In this document: positions 11,801 to 24,600 of the stretch, piece by piece
Layout: the number at the start of each line of letters is the position of its first letter
Position numbering within the stretch: position 1 is the first letter of the stretch
Origin: Streptomyces sp. DH24
Lineage (GTDB): Bacteria > Actinomycetota > Actinomycetes > Streptomycetales > Streptomycetaceae
DNA length: 64,000 nt
Assembly (NCBI RefSeq): GCF_029813775.1
Contig: NZ_JARVKW010000002.1
Span: 248,001-312,000 of the forward strand
Reading direction: 5' to 3'
The notes under the pieces: generated by a model
The model's database searches: none
Told to the model about the DNA's origin: nothing
Seen by the model: only the letters and a program-made list of their open reading frames with translations
Made by a program: the position numbers and the translations under genes

Positions 11801-14800
11801 GCTCGGTGCCGTCGTCGAGGGACGCGCGCAGGGCGTCCAGGTTCTCGTAGCGGCGTGCGCGGGTGCCGTCCAGTCCGTCGGGAAGGTCGCCGATCAGCGA
11901 CCAGTGGGCGGTGGGCCCGTTCGCCGTTTCGGGCAGGGGTTTCCACTCGACCTTGAACAGGGCGTCCCGTACGGACGGGTCACCGGTCCGCAGGTCGGTG
12001 GGGGCGACGGGGCGGAGCAGCAGGCTGTCGATCGTCGCGACGGGTTCGCCGGTCGTGTCGGCGACGCGCAGTGCGACGGTGTCCTCGCCCCGCCGGGAGA
12101 CCCGGACCCGTACCGAGGACGCTCCCACGGCCGTGAGCTCGACTCCCGACCACAGGAACGGCAGCAGCGCTCCGGGACGGTCCCGTTCCCACAGCCCCAG
12201 GACGTGCAGTACCGCGTCCAGCAGGGCCGGATGGACTCCGTAGCCCTCGGCGCCGCCCGCGACCGGCTCCGGCAGTGTCGCCGCCACGAACCAGTCGTCC
12301 CCGGCGCGCCACACCTCCCGCAGCCCCCGGAACGCCGGACCGTACGACAGACCCGCCGACTCCAGTCGGTCGTGCAGGCCGTCGACTTCGATCCGCTCCG
12401 CCCCTTCCGGGGGCCAGGCCCGCAGGTCCCGGTCCGGCTCGGTCGCCGCAGCGCTCGGGGCCAGGACGCCCGTCGCGTGCAGCGTCCAGGGCTGTTCGTC
12501 CGCGGCGTCGTGCGGGCGGGCGTGGATGCGGAGTGTTCGGTGCCCGGAGGGGTCCGGGGCTGCCACGGCGACCTGGAGTTCGGCGGCGTGGTCCGTGGCA
12601 AGGGCCAGGGGTGTCCGGAGGGTGAGTTCGTCCACGCGGTCGCAGCCGACGCGGTCGGCGGCGGCCAGGGCCAGTTCCAGCAGCGCCGTGCCCGGCACGA
12701 TCACCGAACCGGCCACCACGTGGTCGGCGAGCCACGGGTGATCGGCGACGGACACCCTGGCGGTCAGCAGCACCGCGTCGGAGTCGGCCACGGACACGGC
12801 AGCGCCGAGCAGCGGGTGACGGGCGGCGCGCAGGCCGAGTCCTGCCGCGTCGGTGGCGGTGCGGGGTGCTTCGAGCCAGTAGCGGCGCCGCTGGAAGGCG
12901 TACGTCGGCAGGGGCACCTCCCGCGCCCCCGTGCCGGCGAACACGGCCGCCCAGTCCACCCGCGCGCCGCGCACGAAGGTCTGCGCCACGGCGGTGAGTG
13001 CCGTCTCCCGTTCGTCGCGGTCGCGGCGCAGCAGGCAGGCGGCGGGTGCCGGGTCGACCAGTGCGGACAGGACGGGATCGGGGCCGAGTTCGAGGAAGCG
13101 CGCGACGTCCAGTTCCCGGACGGCGGTTTCGGTGGCGGCGTGGAAGCGGACGGCCTCGCGCACCTGCCGCACCCAGTAGTCGGGGGTGGTCCAGTCGCCG
13201 CCGGTGACCACGGTGCCGGTGAGGGTGGTGACGGCGTGCGTCGAGGGTCGGTGGTAGGTGATCTGGCCGGCGACTTCCGCGAACGCGGCCAGCATCGGTT
13301 CCATCAGTGGTGAGTGGAAGGCGTGCGAGACGCGCAGCCGGGTGGTCCGGCGGCCCTGCTCGTCCGCCGCGGCCAGCACCTGGTCGACCGCGTGTTCCCG
13401 GCCGGAGACGACCACGGAGGTCGCGCTGTTCACGGCGGCGACGACCACGCCGTCCGTCAGCAGGGCGGCGATCTCCTCCTCGGTTCCCTCGATCGCGGCC
13501 ATCGTCCCGCCCTCGGGCAGCGCCCGCATCAGGCGGGCGCGGGCGGCGACGAGGCGTACCGCGTCGGGCAGTTCGAGGACGCCGGCGGCGTACGCGGCGG
13601 CGAGTTCGCCCACCGAGTGGCCCAGGACGACGTCCGGTTCCATGCCCCAGGAGCGCAGCAGCCGTACGAGGGAGGTCTGGAGGGCGAAGAGGGACGCCTG
13701 GGCGTAGCCGGTGTCCCGCAGTGTCTCGGCGTGGTCGTCGCTCCAGAGGACCTGTTTGAGGGGGAGGGCGAGGCCGAGTTCGGTGTCGAGGAGGGCGCAC
13801 ACCTCGTCCAGGGCGTTCTCGAACGCGGTGAAGGTGGCGGCGAGTTGGCGTCCGGTGCCGGGGCGCTGGCTGCCCTGGCCGGTGAACATCCACGCGGTGC
13901 GGCCGTCGGTCACCGCGCCCTTGACCATCGGCTGGGCCAGCTGGGTGCGCAGGTCGTCGAGGTCGTGGCCGAGGATGACGGCCCGGTGGTCGAGTACGGC
14001 ACGGGTGGTCGCGAGGGAGAGGCCGGTGTCGAGCGCGGAGTCGAGGGCGGCGGAGGCCAGTCGTTCGGTCTGGGCGCGCAGTGCGTCGGCGCTTTTCGCG
14101 GACACCGCCCAGGGGATCACGGGCAGTTGGACGTTCCGGTCGGGGAGGCTCTGGCTCTCCGGGTTCTCGGACGGCGACTCGGGGTCCGCTGCGGGCGGCT
14201 CGGGCGCGGGGGTTTCCTCGATGATCACGTGGGCGTTGGTGCCGCTGATGCCGAAGGACGACACACCGGCCCGCCGCGGCCGTTCACCACGCGGCCACGC
14301 CCGCTCCTGGGTCAGCAGCTCCACCGCGCCCGACGACCAGTCCACGTGCGACGACGGCTCGTCGGCGTGCAGGGTGCGCGGCAGGCGCTCGGCGCGAAGG
14401 GCCATCACCATCTTGATGACACCGGCCACGCCTGCGGCGGCCTGGGTGTGCCCGAGGTTGGACTTCACCGAGCCGAGCCACAGGGGTTCGCCGTCCTCGC
14501 CGCGCGCCTGCCCGTATGTGGAGAGGAGTGCGTGGGCCTCGATGGGGTCGCCGAGCCGGGTCCCGGTGCCGTGTGCCTCCACGGCGTCGACCTCGGCGGC
14601 GGTGAGGCGGGCGGCGGCGAGCGCCTGGCGGATGACGCGTTGCTGCGACGGCCCGTTCGGAGCGGTCAGCCCGTTCGACGCCCCGTCCTGGTTGACCGCG
14701 CTGCCCCGCACCACCGCCAGCACCGGCCTGCCCAGCCGACGCGCCTCACTCAACCGCATCAGCACCAAAACACCCGCACCCTCGGACCAGCCCGTACCGT

Positions 14801-15587
14801 CCGCACCCTCCCCGAACGCCTTGCACCGACCGTCCGACGCCAACCCACCCTGCCGCGAGAACTCCACAAACGTCGCCGGCGTGGCCATCACCGTCACACC
14901 ACCCGCCAACGCCGCGTCACACTCCCCCGACCGCAACGACTGACACGCCAGATGCAAAGCCACCAGCGACGACGAACACGCCGTGTCCACCGTCACCGCA
15001 GGCCCCTCGAACCCGAACACATACGCCACACGACCCGAGAACACACTGCCCGCATTGCCGTTGGCGAGCAGGCCCTCCACCTCGTCCGGTGTGGCGGGCA
15101 GCCGGGAGGCGTAGTCGTGGTACATCAGGCCCGCGAACACACCCGTCCGCGAACCCCGCAGCGACAGCGGGTCCACACCCGCCCGCTCCAGCGCCTCCCA
15201 CGACGTCTCCAGCAGCAACCGCTGCTGCGGATCCATGGCGAGGGCCTCACGCGGACTGATCCCGAACAACCCCGCATCGAACTCCGCCGCGTCATGCAGG
15301 AAACCACCCTCCCGCGCGGACGACGTGCCCGGCCCCGTATCACCGAACAACCCCGCCAGATCCCAGCCCCGGTCGACCGGGAACCCCGAGACCCCCTCAC
15401 CCCCCGACGCCACCAACTCCCACAACGCCTCCGGCGAATCCACCCCACCCGGGAAACGGCACCCCATCCCCACGATCGCGATGGGCTCGTGGTCCCTGGC
15501 CTCCACCTCACGCAGCCGCTGACGGGTCTGGCGAAGGTCGGTGGTGAGCCGCTTGAGGTACGTCAGAGTCTTCTCGTCAGTGGGCAC
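2841..15587 (-). CDS. Type I modular polyketide synthase, gene C (modules 8 and 9)
   Basis: This encodes a 4248-aa bimodular synthase. It starts at a GTG (15585-15587) with AGGG 7-10 nt upstream, 47 nt after gene B. Residues 1-34 are a coiled-coil docking domain ([19 protein letters not shown]). Module 8 spans about residues 34-2060 and module 9 about 2085-4155. Both read KS-AT-DH-ER-KR-ACP with all recognisable catalytic motifs intact, so each should add a fully saturated C2 unit from malonyl-CoA. The C-terminus (about 4165-4248) is a helical docking region ending in an acidic [14 protein letters not shown] tail, which fits the N-terminus of gene D. The KS of module 8 and the KR regions are nearly identical in DNA to those of module 6 in gene B. 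The KS-AT linker of module 9 contains a QP dipeptide repeat. Confidence 0.97.
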   Translation of the reverse strand: MPTDEKTLTYLKRLTTDLRQTRQRLREVEARDHEPIAIVGMGCRFPGGVDSPEALWELVASGGEGVSGFPVDRGWDLAGLFGDTGPGTSSAREGGFLHDAAEFDAGLFGISPREALAMDPQQRLLLETSWEALERAGVDPLSLRGSRTGVFAGLMYHDYASRLPATPDEVEGLLANGNAGSVFSGRVAYVFGFEGPAVTVDTACSSSLVALHLACQSLRSGECDAALAGGVTVMATPATFVEFSRQGGLASDGRCKAFGEGADGTGWSEGAGVLVLMRLSEARRLGRPVLAVVRGSAVNQDGASNGLTAPNGPSQQRVIRQALAAARLTAAEVDAVEAHGTGTRLGDPIEAHALLSTYGQARGEDGEPLWLGSVKSNLGHTQAAAGVAGVIKMVMALRAERLPRTLHADEPSSHVDWSSGAVELLTQERAWPRGERPRRAGVSSFGISGTNAHVIIEETPAPEPPAADPESPSENPESQSLPDRNVQLPVIPWAVSAKSADALRAQTERLASAALDSALDTGLSLATTRAVLDHRAVILGHDLDDLRTQLAQPMVKGAVTDGRTAWMFTGQGSQRPGTGRQLAATFTAFENALDEVCALLDTELGLALPLKQVLWSDDHAETLRDTGYAQASLFALQTSLVRLLRSWGMEPDVVLGHSVGELAAAYAAGVLELPDAVRLVAARARLMRALPEGGTMAAIEGTEEEIAALLTDGVVVAAVNSATSVVVSGREHAVDQVLAAADEQGRRTTRLRVSHAFHSPLMEPMLAAFAEVAGQITYHRPSTHAVTTLTGTVVTGGDWTTPDYWVRQVREAVRFHAATETAVRELDVARFLELGPDPVLSALVDPAPAACLLRRDRDERETALTAVAQTFVRGARVDWAAVFAGTGAREVPLPTYAFQRRRYWLEAPRTATDAAGLGLRAARHPLLGAAVSVADSDAVLLTARVSVADHPWLADHVVAGSVIVPGTALLELALAAADRVGCDRVDELTLRTPLALATDHAAELQVAVAAPDPSGHRTLRIHARPHDAADEQPWTLHATGVLAPSAAATEPDRDLRAWPPEGAERIEVDGLHDRLESAGLSYGPAFRGLREVWRAGDDWFVAATLPEPVAGGAEGYGVHPALLDAVLHVLGLWERDRPGALLPFLWSGVELTAVGASSVRVRVSRRGEDTVALRVADTTGEPVATIDSLLLRPVAPTDLRTGDPSVRDALFKVEWKPLPETANGPTAHWSLIGDLPDGLDGTRARRYENLDALRASLDDGTEPPGTVLLPVTTAGRPLREPVTATLGTIRDWLTEPRLTDTRLLVVLPAAHQNDESSTDPATAAVRGLVRSAATEHPGRIALAVTDPAPASWDALAHLPQDATEALVRQGTAHVPRLVRMTGGDVLVPPVGVGDGWRMDVVEQGRLDGVALVAEEPSPLAPGQVRVGVRAAGVNFRDVLNVLGMYPGDAGRLGHEGAGVVLEVGPGVEGLAVGDRVMGLLDGAFGPTAVTDARLLARVPVGWSFEQAASVPIVFLTAYYSLVDLARLRAGESVLVHSAAGGVGMAAVQFARHLGAVVYGTASEPKWPVVRELGIPESRIASSRTTDFESRFQPGVDVVLDSLAGEFVDASLRLVRPGGRFVEMGKTDVRDAEEVRAEFGVEYTAFDLMDAGPERIAEMFAALVELFERGVLRPNPVASFGIARAPEALRLLGQAKHVGKVVVSVPAPWQQSGTVLITGGTGGLGAEVARHLVSRHGVRDLLLVSRRGLEAPGARELTEQLSRLGARVSVRACDVSDREALAGVLEGVRLSAVVHAAGVLDDGLIADLTPERLARVLAAKAESALHLHELTRGHDLSAFVLFSSFAGVVGNVGQAAYAAANNVLDALAVSRRAAGLPGVSLAWGMWETAEGMGGTLAKAELDRMARQGFPALPTSHGLALLDTALLVNEPVAVPVALRVPALAEAGRDALPAVLHDLVPARVRRRSAGGAAATGGELARRLTGLAPAEQRRLLVELVQQHAAGALGHASAGAVDAARSFKDLGFDSLTAVDLRNRLGSATGITLPATLVFDHPNPNSLAEYLAERVLGEVATRAQATQRARAGTDDDPVVVVGMGCRFPGGAESPDGLWQLVEEGRDALAPLPADRGWDLNALADTTAAGVGGFIGDAASFDAELFGISPREALAMDPQQRLLLETAWEALEDAGIDPTSLRGSATGVYAGVSANGYGSGTVDDPQGNTEGYLLTGSTPSVASGRLSYVFGLEGPAVSVDTACSSALVALHLAAQALRAGECDLALAGGATVMATPTIFQEFARQGGLAGDGRCKSFAEAADGTGWAEGGGILVLERLSDARRNGHPVLAVVRGSAVNQDGASNGLTAPNGPSQQRVIRQALAAARLEPSEVDAVEAHGTGTRLGDPIEAQALLATYGQGRSDDEPLWLGSIKSNIGHAQAAAGVAGVVKMVMALRRERLPRTLHVDEPSSHVDWSTGAVALLTEDRAWPRGDRPRRAGVSSFGISGTNAHVVLEEAPSAPSPQPQPQPQPQPQPQPSAAVPVIPWLLSGRTADALRAGAERLSRYLEEDAPHPVDVGLSLATTRAALEHRAVVLGPDAETLRAGLTALTGPAELGGPAELAGPAVTGVVTEGRTAWMFTGQGSQRPGAGRELYAAYPEFAAALDEVCALLDAELAGHPGFGTPVRDVMFGAEGGPEAALLDRTGYAQTALFALQTSLVRLLRSWGAEPEVVLGHSVGEFAAAYTAGVFELADAVRLVAARARLMQALPEGGAMAAVEADEAEVAALLRGAEDVAVAAVNGPRAVVVSGSEAGVERVMAAVSGLGRRTTRLRVSHAFHSPLMEPMLAEFAGIAARVDYRRPVLAAASSVTGEAVGEADWATPAYWVEQIRRPVLFHEALRGTTGPLAAGRLLEIGPDPVLTGLADPATAPSFAVLRKGRPEAATLLTAVAELFVRGATVNWAALFAGSGAHRVKLPTYAFRRRRYWLEPARARVDARGLGLGTTGHPLLGASVPVAGSETLLLTSRLSVRTHPWLADHVVAGNVVVPGTAFVELALQAGDRAACAHLAELTLQAPLVLPQDGGVSVQVAVEPPDTDGDGSRAVRVYARPDDAAPDDAAPDQPWTLHATGLLAQETGPGRPGADRDASELRAWPPADADELPLDALYARLDRSGLSYGPAFRGLDRVWSRGDDLYVEAALPEQVSGQAADFALHPALLDTVLHALALRRPEEEREALLPFLWSGAALHAVGASRVRARITPRGSGEYALHVADAAGGTVAVVDSLLLRPVSAAGLLRTATGPESLYRLDWSPAPAAHGRDTGPWAVVGDSTARTSWAEAAPAASHHPDLAALTAAVEAGETPAPSAVVLAVGANSGELLGGVTGVLDAMRTWLAQERWADTPLVVTTTHAVVPRPGVGTQTPDPTGAGVWGLVRSAISEHPGRFVLADVDGTAASYRALAARLAPRDEPQLALRDGEALVPRLVRMASGGVLVPPPVTPEMSWRMDVGQRGTLDGVALIPEAPRALAPGQVRVAVRAAGVNFRDVLNVLGTYPGDAGRMGLEGAGVVTEVGPDVTGLAVGDRVMGLLDGAFAPTAVTDARLLARMPDGWTFEQAASVPVVFLTAYYALVHLADLRAGESVLIHAAAGGVGMAAVQLARHLGAEVHATASEPKWPAVRELGVPDERIASSRDTGFEQRFRPGVDVVLDSLAGEFVDASLRLLRPGGRFVEMGKTDVRDPQRVRAEHGVSYTAFDTFDAGPERIAAMWAALLELFEQGALRPVPVTAYDLARAGDALRLLGRAGHTGKVVLSLPAPWQRPGTVLVTGGTGGLGAEVARHLVTRHGVRDLLLVSRRGPDAPGATDLAERLGELGARVRVEACDVADREALTAVLDGVRLSGVVHAAGVLDDGLVTALTPERLARVLAAKAESALHLHELTRGHDLSAFVLFSSFAGVVGNAGQGAYAAANNVLDALAATRRAQGLPAVSLAWGMWETADGMGGRLPEADVARLRRQGFPPLPTDRALALLDTALLVNEPAAVPVELRTPALAARRDQVPWVLRDLLPAGRQRRAAGAADGAGEGLARRLRGLGPAERDRVLLDVVQSQVAAVLGHGSAGSVDPSRAFKELGFDSLTAVDLRNRLNTVTGLHLPATLVFDHPTILSLRDHLAAELAPADDGDAAFLLGELDKLRGVLAEAAPAAGDDVRTEIGNRLQHLLTTWSTASAAEDGGPEAHQDDRVELDNASDDELFALLDDKPWAAN
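3125..9335 (-). other. PKS module 9: KS-AT(malonyl)-DH-ER-KR-ACP
   Basis: The KS Cys lies near nt 8833 (DTACSSA). The AT has GHSVGE (nt 7410) and HAFH (nt 7115). The DH has [11 protein letters not shown] (nt 6478-6510) and the second catalytic motif [10 protein letters not shown]. The ER has [11 protein letters not shown] and the NADPH loop HAAAGGVGM. The KR is B-type (VLDDG), with Ser and Tyr in [16 protein letters not shown] and Asn in YAAAN. The ACP phosphopantetheine Ser is in LGFDSL near nt 3230. All domains look active. Confidence 0.92.
8013..8054 (-). repeat. In-frame hexanucleotide repeat encoding seven QP dipeptides
   Basis: The plus strand reads seven CTG codons alternating with CGG (the first with GGG). 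In gene C this gives seven Gln-Pro dipeptides in the KS-to-AT linker of module 9. It is an exact in-frame microsatellite and would form an extended proline-rich spacer. Confidence 0.9.
9410..15490 (-). other. PKS module 8: KS-AT(malonyl)-DH-ER-KR-ACP
   Basis: The KS Cys is near nt 14981. The AT has GHSVGE (nt 13613) and HAFH (nt 13320). The DH has [11 protein letters not shown] (nt 12688-12725) and [10 protein letters not shown]. The ER has [11 protein letters not shown] (nt 11262-11300) and an NADPH loop with a small variation, HSAAGGVGM. The KR is B-type (VLDDG) with its Ser, Tyr and Asn intact. The ACP Ser is near nt 9517. It is predicted to be fully reducing. Nt 10100-11260 use visibly more A/T-ending codons than the flanks. 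Confidence 0.92.
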
Positions 15588-15634
15588 GTGAACCCTGTCC
15601 CTTTGTCACGTGAGGGGGACGCCGGGGTGCGGCG

Positions 15635-18600
15635 TCATCCCTCGAGTTCCCGGTCGATGATCGCGAACATCGAGTCCAGGGAGGCGGAGTCGATGTCGTC
15701 GTTGTCCTGCTCGGTTCCGGCGGCGCCGGGTTCGTCGTCGAGGCGCGCCATCATGGCCCGGAGGCGCTCGCGCATCTCCCTGCGTGCCCCTCCGTCCCGG
15801 TCGGCCAGGGCGAACACGGCTGTCTCCAGCCGGTCCAGGTCGGCGAGGCCCGGCGTGTCGCCGCCCTCGACGCGGTCCAGTTCGGTGCGCAGGTGGGCGG
15901 CGAGGTCGGCGACGGTGGGGTGGTCGAAGACGAGGCCGGCGGTCAGTTGCAGACCCGTCACGGAGTTGAGGCGGTTGCGCAGGTCGACCGCCGTGAGCGA
16001 GTCGAAGCCGAGTTCCTTGAAGGCGCGGGACGGGTCGACGGAGCCGGCGGAGGCGTGTCCGAGGACGGCCGCGACCTGCGACTGGACCACGTCCAGCAGC
16101 ACCCGGTCCCGCTCCACCGGGCCCAGCCCGCGCAGCCGTTCCGTCAGCCCGTCGCCGCCGATGACGGTCGTGGTCGCCGCGCGTCGCCGTGCCCCGGCCG
16201 GCATCAGGTCCCGCAACAGCCACGGCACCTGGTCGCGCCGTTCGGCCGGCACGGACGTACGGAGGTCGACGGGAACGGCGGTCGGCTCATTGACGAGCAG
16301 CGCGGTGTCCAGCAGGGCGAGTGCCTCGTCGGTGGCCAGTGGCGGGAAGCCCTGCCGGCGCAGCCGCGCCACCTCGGCCTCCGCCAGCCGGCCGCCCATG
16401 CCGTCCGCGGTGTCCCACATGCCCCAGGCCAGGGACACGGCAGGCATGCCCTGGGCGCGGCGGGCGACGGCGAGGGCGTCCAGCACGCTGTTGGCGGCGG
16501 CGTAGGCGGCCTGTCCGGCGTTGCCCACCACCCCGGCGAACGACGAGAACAGCACGAAGGCGCCCAGGTCCTGGCCGGAGGTCAGCTCGTGCAGGTGCAG
16601 CGCCGACTCCGCCTTCGCCGACAGCACTCGCGCCAGCCGTTTTGGTGTCAGCGTGCCGACCAGACCGTCGTCGAGGACACCGGCGGCGTGTACGACGCCG
16701 CTCAGCCGGACGCCGTCCAGTACGGCGGCCAGCGCGGCCCGGTCGGCCACGTCGCACGCCTCGACGCGCACACAGGCGCCCAACGCGGTGAGGTCGGCGG
16801 CGAGTTCGCCGGCGCCCGGTGCCCCGGGGCCGCGCCGGGAGACCAGCAGCAGGTCCCGTACGCCGTGCCGGGTCACCAGATGCCGGGCCACCTCCGCGCC
16901 CAGACCACCCGTACCACCGGTGATCAGTACCGTGCCGGGCTTCTGCCACGGGGCGGGCAGGGACACGACGACCTTGCCGACGTGCTTGGCCTGGCCCAGC
17001 AGCCGCAGGGCCGCACCGGACCGCGCGATGTCGTACCCGGTGACCGTGATCGGCCGCAGCGCGCCCTGCTCGAAGAGGTCCAGGAGTGCGGCCCACATGG
17101 CGGCGATCCGCTCCGGGCCCGCGTCCATGAGGTCGAACGCGGTGTACGACACCCCGTACTCGGTACGCACCCGCTCGGCGTCCCGGACATCGGTCTTGCC
17201 CATCTCCACGAACCGGCCGCCGGGACGCACCAACCGCAACGACGCGTCCACGAACTCGCCCACGAGGGAGTCCAGGACGACGTCGACGCCGGGCTGGAAC
17301 CGCTTCTCGAACTCGGTGGTCCGGGACGAGGCGATCCGGTCCTCGGCCACGCCCAGCTCCCGCACCACCGGCCACTTCGGCTCGCTCGCCGTGGCGTACA
17401 CCTCGGCGCCCAGGTACTGGGCTACCTGCACGGCCGCCATGCCGACGCCGCCGGCCGCCGCGTGGATCAGCACCGACTCGCCCGCCCGCAGGCCGGCCAG
17501 GTCGACCAGGGCGTAGTACGCGGTGAGGAACACCACGGGCACCGACGCGGCCTGCTCGAACGTCCAGCCCTTCGGCACGCGGGCCAGCAGGTGCGCGTCG
17601 GTCACGGCGGACGGCCCGAACGCCCCGCACAGCAGGCCCATCACCCGGTCGCCGACCGCGAGGCCGGTGACGTCCGGAGCGATTTCGGTGATCACACCGG
17701 CGCCCTCGTAGCCGAGGCGGCCGGCGTCGCCGGGGTAGGTGCCGAGGACGTTGAGCACGTCGCGGAAGTTGACGCCGACCGCCCGGACCGCGACGCGGAC
17801 CTGGCCCGGTGCCAGCGGGCGGGGAGCCTCGGGGACGAGCGCTACCCCGTCCAGGCGCCCTTCGGTGACGACGTCCAGTCGCCACGCGTCGCCCGCGCCG
17901 GCGGGCGGCACCAGCACGTCGTCGGACGCCATCCGTGTCAGGCGGGGCAGCCAGGCCCGTCCCTCGCGCAGGGCGAGCTGGGGTTCCTCGCCGGCGGCCA
18001 GTCGGCGGGCGAGCGTCCGGTGGGACGCGGGGTCGCCGTCCAGGTCGGCCAGGACGAACCGGCCGGGGTGCTCGCTCATCGCCGAGCGCACCAGGCCCCA
18101 GGCACCGGCGCCGGTCAGGTGCGTGCCGGTCCCCGCCGTGCGGTGGGCAGCCCCGACCGGCATCGCGTCGGTGGTCGTGACGACCAGACGCGATCCGGTG
18201 AGGCGCTCGTCCGCCAGCCAGGTCCGCATGGCACCCAGGAGATCAGCAATCCCACCCAGGACTTCACCAGAGTTGCCGGTGATCATCCCGGCCGATCCAC
18301 CCGCACCGGACAGGGCACCCGTCATGGACGACGGGTCCGGCACGGACGGCGGTTCCGGCTTGGACGACGGGTCCGGCACGGACGGCGGTTCCGGCTTGGA
18401 CGACGGGTCCGGCACGGACGGCGGTTCCGGCTCGGACAACAGGTCGGGCACGGACGGCGGTTCCGGCTCGGACAACAGGTCGGGCACGGACGACGGGGCC
18501 TGCCCGGACAGGGGGATTGCGCCCCGCCCCGCGTCCCGTACCGCCGGTCCTGGCACCGCCCCCGACCCGGCCCCCGGCACACCCAGGACGACCACGTCCG

Positions 18601-21600
18601 GCACCTCGGCGCCCGCGTCCAGCGCGGCGATCAGGGCGTCCAGGTCGCGGTGGTGGGTCACGGGCACGCCGGCGGCAGACCACGGGTCCCCGGCCCGTGC
18701 GTCGGGCGAGAGCAGGGCCCAACGGCGGGCGGGGAGCGGTTCGTCTGCGTCCGGGCAGTGGGGCGCGGCCACCCACTCCGTCCGGTACAGGTTGTCGGAG
18801 GCACCGGGCGCCCGGATGCCGGCGGCGGACACCGGCCGCAGCAGCAGCGACTGGACGGCGGCGACGGGTTCGCCGGCGGGATCGGCCACGCGCAGGGTGA
18901 ACTCGCCCTCGCCGGTGGGCGCGAGGTGGGCCCGTACGGCCGTGGCGCCGACGGCCGTGAGCGACACGCCGGACCACAGGAACGGCAGCAGTGCCTCGCC
19001 GCTGTCCGGGGTGCGCAGGCCGAGCGCGTGCAGGACGCTGTCCAGCAGCGCCGGGTGCAGGGCGAACTCGGCGGCCCGTGCCGTGGCGTCCGACTCCGGC
19101 AGCGCGGCCTCCACGTACAGGTCCTCGCCGTGCCGCCACGCCCGGGTGAGGCCGCGGAACGTCGGCCCGTAGGCCAGTCCGGCGGCGGCCAGTCGCTCGT
19201 AGAGGCCGTCGAGCTGTCCGTCGCGGGGCAGCGGTTCGGCGCCGGTGGGCGGCCAGGCCCGCAGGTTCCAGTCGGGTTCGGTGGCCCGGGTGGTGAGGGT
19301 GGCGGTGGCGTGCAGGGTCCAGGGTGTGCCGACGGGGGCGGCGTCGGGGCGGGCGTGGATGCGCAGGGCGCGCGGTGCCGCGCCGGTGTCCGTCTCCTGC
19401 GGCGGGTCGACGGCGATCTGGATCTGTACGGCGCCGTCCTCGGGGAGGACCAGCGGCGCCCCCAGGACGAGTTCGGCGAGGTACTCGCAGCCGACGTGGT
19501 CACCGGCCTGGACGGCGAGTTCGAGGAGCGCCGTTCCGGGCACCACGACGCGCCCGGCGACGACGTGGTCGGCCAGCCACGGGTGACCGGTCGCGGACAG
19601 CCGTGCGGTGAGCAGCAGCGCGTCGGACCCGGCGACGGGGACGGCGGCGCCGAGCAGCGGATGTCCGGCGGTGTCGAGGCCGAGCCCGTCGGCGTCGGTC
19701 CGGGAGCGGCCGGGCCGCAGCCAGAACCGTTGCCGCTGGAAGGCGTACGTGGGCAGTTCCACCGGCCGTGCTCCGGTGCCGGCGAAGACGGCCGCCCAGT
19801 CGACGGCGGCACCGCGGACGAACAGTTCGGCGACGGCTCCGAGGAACGTCTCGGCCTCGGGGCGGCCCGCGCGCAGCACGGACACGGCCGTGCGGTCGGC
19901 GGCGGGTTCGACGCGGCTGGTGAGCACCGGGTCGGGGCCGATCTCCAGGAGCCGGACCGCGCCCTGTGCGGTCACGGTCTCGGTGACGGCGTCGTGGAAC
20001 CGCACGGGCTGCCGGATCTGCCGTACCCAGTAGTCGGGGGTCGTCCAGTCGCCGTCGGAGAGTGCCGCACCGGTCAGGGTGCTGACGGCGGCCATGGTCG
20101 GCCGGCGGTAGTCGATGCCGGCGGCGATCCCGGCGAACTCGGCGAGCATCGGCTCCATCAACGGGGAATGGAAGGCGTGCGAGACGCGCAGCCGGGTGAT
20201 CCGACGGCCACGCCCGGCTACGGCTGCCATCACACGCTCGACACCGGCCTCCGTACCCGAAACCACCGTGGCCTGCGGCCCGTTGACAGCCGCGACCGCC
20301 ACATCCTCCGTACCCCTGAGCAGTTCGGCGACTTCCGCCTCGTCCGCCTCCACCGCAGCCATCGCCCCGCCCTCGGGAAGCGCCTGCATCAGCCGGGCAC
20401 GGGCCGCCACCAGCCGCGCCGCGTCCGCGAGTTCGAAGACCCCGGCCACGTGGGCGGCGGCGAACTCACCGACGGAGTGACCGAGCACCACGTCCGCCTG
20501 GGCGCCCCACGACCGCAGCAGCGCAACGGAGGCGACCTGGAGAGCGAAGAGGGTCGTCTGCGCGTAGCCGGTGCGGTCCACTAGCGTCGCCGCCGGGCTG
20601 TCCTCGTCGGCGAACATGACGTCGCGGACGGGCGTGCCGAAGCCGCTGTGGTCCGCCAGTTCGGCGTCCAGCAGCTCGCACACCTCGTCGAGCGCGGCGG
20701 CGAACGCGGGGAACGCCTCGTACAACTCCCGTCCCATGCCGGGGCGTTGACTGCCCTGGCCGGTGAACATCCACGCCGTGCGCCCGTCCACCACCGATCC
20801 CGTGACGGTCGGCTCGGCGAGTCCCGCACGCAGACCGGGCAGGTCCCCGCCGAGCACCACCGCCCGGTGCTCCAGCACGGCACGCGTGGCCGCCAGCGAC
20901 AGGCCGACGTCCAGCGGGTCCGCGTCCACCGACGCGAGCCGCTCCAACTGCGCCCGCAACGCCTCCGCCCCGCGCGCCGACACCACCCACGGCACGACCG
21001 GCAACCCCGCACCCGCAGGACCCGGCCGCACCTCACGCGAGGCCGGGGTTTCCTCGATGATCACGTGGGCGTTGGTGCCGCTGATACCGAAGGACGACAC
21101 ACCGGCCCGGCGCGGCCGTTCACCACGCGGCCACGCCCGCTCCTGGGTCAGCAGTTCCACCGCCCCCGACGACCAGTCCACGTGGGCGGTCCGCTCCTCG
21201 GCGTGCAGGGTGCGCGGGAGGACTTCCTCCCGCAGGGCCATCACCATCTTCACGAGACCGGCGACACCGGCCGCCGCCTGCGGGTGGCCCAGGTTCGACT
21301 TCACCGACCCGAGCCACAGCGGATCGTCGCCGCTGCGCGCCTGCCCGTAGGTGGCGAGCAGGGCCTGCGCCTCGATGGGGTCGCCGAGCCGGGTCCCGGT
21401 GCCGTGTGCCTCCACGGCGTCCACCTCGGAGGGTTCCAGCCGGGCGGCGGCGAGCGCCTGACGGATGACGCGCTGCTGGGACGGCCCGTTCGGGGCGGTG
21501 AGCCCGTTGGAGGCGCCGTCCTGGTTGACCGCGCTGCCGCGTACGACGGCCAGCACGGGGTGGCCGTTGCGGCGGGCGTCGGACAGCCGCTCCACGACGA

Positions 21601-24600
21601 TCATGCCCGCGCCCTCGGCCCAGCCGGTGCCGTCGGCGGCGTCGGCGAAGGACTTGCACCGGCCGTCGGAGGCGAGCCCGCCCTGCCGGGAGAACTCCAG
21701 GAACATGCCCGGGTTCGCCATGACGGTCGCGCCGCCCGCCAGCGCCAGCGAGCACTCGCCACTCCGCAGCGCCTGGCAGGCCAGGTGCAGGGCGACCAGC
21801 GCGGACGAGCAGGCCGTGTCGACGGAGACGGCCGGTCCCTCCAGGCCGAACACGTACGACAGCCGTCCCGAGGCGACGCTCGGGGTGCTGCCGGTCAGCA
21901 GGTAGCCCTCGGTCTCGGCGTTCGCCTCGTGGAGGTGACCGCCGTAGCCGTTGCCGGACACGCCCGCGAAGACGCCGGTCGCCGAGCCGCGCAGCGACGT
22001 CGGGTCGATGCCGGCGCGTTCCAGCGCCTCCCAGGCGGTCTCCAGGAGCAGCCGCTGCTGCGGGTCCATGGCGAGTGCCTCGCGGGGTGAGATGCCGAAC
22101 AGTTCGGCGTCGAAGTGCCCGGCGCCCGCGACGAACCCGCCGACGGCCGCGATGCCTTCCAGGGCGCGGGCGTCCCAGCCCCGGTCCGCCGGGAACGGCG
22201 TGATCGCGTCGCCGCCGGACACGACCAGCTTCCACAGCGCCTCGGGCGAGTCGACGCCGCCGGGGAAGCGGCACCCCATGCCGACGACGGCGATGGGCTC
22301 GTCGGCCCCGGCCGGCGCCGTCGCCGGCGCCGGCCTGTCGGTGGCCTCGTCGTCGCCCAGCAGTCGGCCGCGGAGGAACGCGGCGAGGGCGGCCGGGCTG
22401 GGGTGGTCGAAGACGAGGCTGGCGGGCAGGGCGACGCCGGTCGCGGATCGCAGACGGTTGCGCAGGTCGACGGCGGTGAGCGAGTCGAAGCCGAGTTCCT
22501 TGAAGGCGCGGGACGCGTCGATCGCCCCGCCCGAGGTGTGCCCGAGCACGGCGGCGGCCTGCCCCCGCACGGTGTCGAGGAGCGCCCTCTCCTGTTCCTC
22601 GGGCGGCAGCCCACGCAGCCGCGCGGCCAGTCCTTCTCCGCCGGCGTCGTCCGGCTGCCGTGCCTCACGGCGTCGTCTGCTCGCGGGCACGAGCTGGTGC
22701 AGCACGGCGGACAGCGCGTCACGCCCGGCCTCGGCGAGCGCCGGCATACGCAGGGCCACGGGGACGGCGACCGGCTCGTCGAGGAGCAGGGCGGCATCAA
22801 GGAGGGCGAGGCCGTGACCGGTCGCGAGGGCGGGGAAGCCCTGGCCGGCCATCCGGTCCAGCTCGGCCTTGGCGAGCGTGCCGCCCATGCCCTCGGCGGT
22901 CTCCCACATACCCCACGCCAACGACACACCGGGCAGACCCGCAGCGCGGCGGGACACGGCCAGGGCATCCAGGACGTTGTTCGCGGCGGCGTACGCGGCC
23001 TGACCGACGTTCCCGACCACGCCCGCGAAGGACGAGAACAACACAAACGCCGACAGATCATGGCCACGGGTGAGCTCATGCAGGTGAAGCGCCGATTCCG
23101 CCTTCGCGGCGAGGACACGCGCCAGCCGCTCCGGAGTCAGGTCCGCGATCAGACCGTCGTCCAGGACACCGGCCGCATGGACGACAGCGCTCAGCCGGAC
23201 GCCCTCCAGGATGCGGGCCAGGGCTTCGCGGTCGGTGACGTCACAGGCCTCAACGGCCACCCGGGCGCCCAACCCCTCCAGCTCCGCCGCGAGTTCGGAC
23301 GCACCCGGCGCCTCGGGCCCACGCCGGGACACCAGCAACAGATCCCGCACACCATGCCGACTCACCAAATGCCGGGCCACCTCAGCACCCAGCCCACCCG
23401 TACCACCCGTGATCAGCACCGTCCCCGGCCCCTGCCACGGAGCCGGAACCGAGACGACCACCTTCCCGACGTGCTTGGCCTGCCCCAGCAGGCGCAGGGC
23501 CTCCGGCGCCCGCGCGATCCCGTAGGCGGTGACCGGGCTGGGCCGCAGCGCGCCCCGCTCGAAGAGGTCCAACAGGGCGGCCCACATGGCGGCGATCCGG
23601 TCCGGGCCCGCGTCCATGAGGTCGAACGCGGTGTACGACACCCCGTACTCGGCCAGCACCTCCTCCGCGTCCCGGACGTCGGTCTTGCCCATCTCCACGA
23701 ACCGGCCGCCAGGACGCACCAACCGCAACGACGCGTCCACGAACTCCCCCGCCAGGGAGTCCAGGACCACGTCCACGCCCGGCCGGAAGCGCTCCTCGAA
23801 CTCGGTGGTGCGCGACGAGGCGATCCGGTCGTCCGGGACACCGAGGTCCCGCACCACCGGCCACTTCGGCTCACTGGCCGTCGCATGCACCCGGCCGCCC
23901 AGGTGGCGGGCCAGCTGCACGGCCGCCATGCCGACGCCGCCGGCCGCCGCGTGGATCAGCACCGACTCGCCCGCCCGCAGACCGGCCAGGTCGACCAGGG
24001 CGTAGTACGCGGTCAGGAACACGATCGGCACGGATGCGGCCTGCTCGAACGTCCAGGTTCCGGGCATCCGGGCCAGCAGCCGGGCGTCGGTCACCGCGGT
24101 CGGTCCGAACCCCCCGTCCAGCAGGCCCATCACCCGGTCGCCGACGGCCAGTTCCGCAACTCCGGGACCGGCCTCCAGGACGACTCCGGCGCCCTCGTAT
24201 CCGAGGCGGCCGGCGTCGCCGGGGTACATGCCGAGGACGTTGAGCACGTCGCGGAAGTTGACACCCGTCGCGCGCACGGCGATGCGGACCTCGCCGGGCC
24301 CGAGCGGGCGCGGCTCCTCCGGGACCAGCGCGACACCGTCCAGGCGGCCCTTGGCGACGACGTCCATCCGCCAGCCGCCGCCCGCGCCGTCCGGCGGGAG
24401 CAGCACGTCGTCGGTCGCCGCCCGGACGAGGCGCGGGACGCGTACCCGGCCGTCCCGGACGAGGAGTTCGCCGTGGGAGCCGAGGCAGCCGGCCAGGGCG
24501 TCGTACGACTGCGCCGAGGCGTCCAGGTCCGCGAGGGCGAAGCGCCCCGGGTGCTCGCTCGCGGCGGAGCGCACCAGTCCCCACACGGCGGCCCCGGCGA

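Noticed and set aside
18326..18505. Repeat array considered as CRISPR
   Set aside because: Units abut with no spacers, keep the PKS reading frame, and no cas genes are present.
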